Below are positions 63,695 through 64,000 of a stretch of 64,000 nt of DNA, in pieces. Numbering within the stretch: position 1 is the stretch's first letter; every line of letters starts with the position of its first letter. The translations under genes and the position numbers were made by a program. The stretch is taken from assembly GCF_013001025.1 (NCBI RefSeq), contig NZ_CP053021.1:2632001-2696000 (forward strand), given 5' to 3'. The stretch is from Sphingobium yanoikuyae (GTDB lineage Bacteria > Pseudomonadota > Alphaproteobacteria > Sphingomonadales > Sphingomonadaceae). The notes beneath the pieces are model-generated. The model saw only the letters and a list, made by a program, of their open reading frames with translations, did no database searches and was not told where the DNA came from.

Positions 63695-63761
63695 CCGTTC
63701 GCTTCGAGCCTGTCGAGAATCGCTGACACCCATGTTTCTCGACTGCGCTCGAAACGAACGG
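63695..63761. repeat. Palindromic repeat pair R4
   Basis: The left arm (63695-63722) starts CCGTTCGCTTCGAGCCTGTC. The right arm (63735-63761) is the inverse type, TTTCTCGACTGCGCTCGAAA then CGAACGG. The two arms pair over most of their length. Same family as R1-R3 near the GIY-YIG gene. Confidence 0.75.
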
Positions 63762-63780
63762 ATCTAAAGCCGGAGCGGAT

Positions 63781-64000
63781 TTAATTGGCGGACGTCAGCC
63801 CCGCCAGTTCCACCGCCCGCGCGAACACCGCCTCGAACATCTCCGCCGTCAGCCGGTTGGTATTCTGGTTGTAGCGCGAACAATGATAGCTATCGATAAG
63901 CATCCGCCCGTCGGGCATGCGATGCTCCGCGCCATGGGCAAAGCGCGCCTTGGGCAGCTTGCCGCCAAGCACCTTCACCGCCGACTGATGCGCAATCTCG
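63781..64000 (-). CDS. Uracil-DNA glycosylase family protein (type 5-like), C-terminal part
   Basis: The last 72 codons of a gene that enters from the right edge. The visible end (HQSAVKVLGGKLPKARFAHG, IDSYHCSRYNQNTNRLTAEM, FEAVFARAVELAGLTSAN) carries the SYHxSxxNxxTxRLT motif of family-5 UDGs. In these the His of this loop contacts the DNA lesion. It removes uracil or damaged bases. The rest of the gene is outside the window. Confidence 0.85.
   Translation of the reverse strand, partial: EIAHQSAVKVLGGKLPKARFAHGAEHRMPDGRMLIDSYHCSRYNQNTNRLTAEMFEAVFARAVELAGLTSAN

Noticed and set aside
1..64000. CRISPR arrays, rRNA, tRNA or prophage genes
   Set aside because: No regularly spaced direct repeats, no tRNA-like cloverleaf with TTCGA loop in the gaps I examined, and no phage structural or integrase genes were found.

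Overview
The window looks like a chromosomal stretch of a sphingomonad alphaproteobacterium (Sphingobium/Sphingomonas type). The grounds are high GC, a Ros/MucR regulator, the gene order tsaB-rimI-mucR-fur-plsC-miaB-phoH-ybeY-corC, a PaoABC-type molybdenum hydroxylase, an alphaproteobacterial RpoH/ROSE-type hsp20 leader, and many short palindromic intergenic repeats of the kind common in this family. This assignment is an inference from content; no rRNA or tRNA gene is present to anchor it. About 64 protein genes are supported, nearly all complete. The two ends cut an RND adaptor lipoprotein gene (left) and a uracil-DNA glycosylase gene (right).

Layout. 0-8 kb: the 5' end of an efflux adaptor gene divergent from its tetR, with a perfect 20-bp palindrome between them; a secreted amidohydrolase; a large M16 peptidase; an RhlE-type DEAD-box helicase; a stress-type flavin/PNPOx protein. 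8-16 kb: a long plus-strand housekeeping run (Nfu-type Fe-S carrier, tsaB, rimI, mucR, fur, plsC, miaB, phoH, ybeY, corC) for tRNA/rRNA maturation, metal regulation and envelope maintenance. 16-22 kb: a DUF2142 membrane protein, then a minus-strand pyruvate dehydrogenase E2 / thioesterase / E3 / PAP2 cluster and a divergent universal stress protein. 22-29 kb: a cupin-GNAT pair convergent with a three-gene TolC/HlyD/ABC export operon whose ABC protein has lost every ATPase motif. 29-34 kb: paoABC-type aldehyde oxidoreductase plus a cysteine hydrolase, divergent from an adenine deaminase. 34-45 kb: TPR protein, ClC antiporter, small ORFs, a nitrilase-GNAT pair, an NTF2-like protein, dnaE and a YIP1-like protein. 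45-50 kb: a diguanylate cyclase, lolD and lolC/E, a candidate small RNA and a heat-shock hsp20 gene with an RpoH promoter and ROSE-like leader. 50-58 kb: rpiB, glyA, nrdR, a repeat-flanked GIY-YIG nuclease read in frame into trmJ, chorismate mutase, rpsD, an M28 peptidase and a lipoprotein / glutathionylspermidine-synthase-like pair. 58-64 kb: an IS30-family insertion sequence with a damaged 3' end, then agmatine-to-putrescine genes (aguA, aguB), a YnfA protein and the UDG fragment.

The most unusual items are: (1) the intact operon encoding an ABC exporter with a completely degenerate nucleotide-binding domain; (2) the GIY-YIG gene bracketed by inverted copies of a palindromic repeat and fused in frame to trmJ, which resembles a REP-associated mobile gene; (3) the RpoH promoter whose predicted transcript begins exactly at the hairpin of a ROSE-like leader; (4) an orphan terminator with an upstream promoter and no ORF (candidate sRNA); (5) a 19-bp tandem duplication that destroys the stop codon of the IS30 transposase. 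No CRISPR array, prophage or tRNA was seen.
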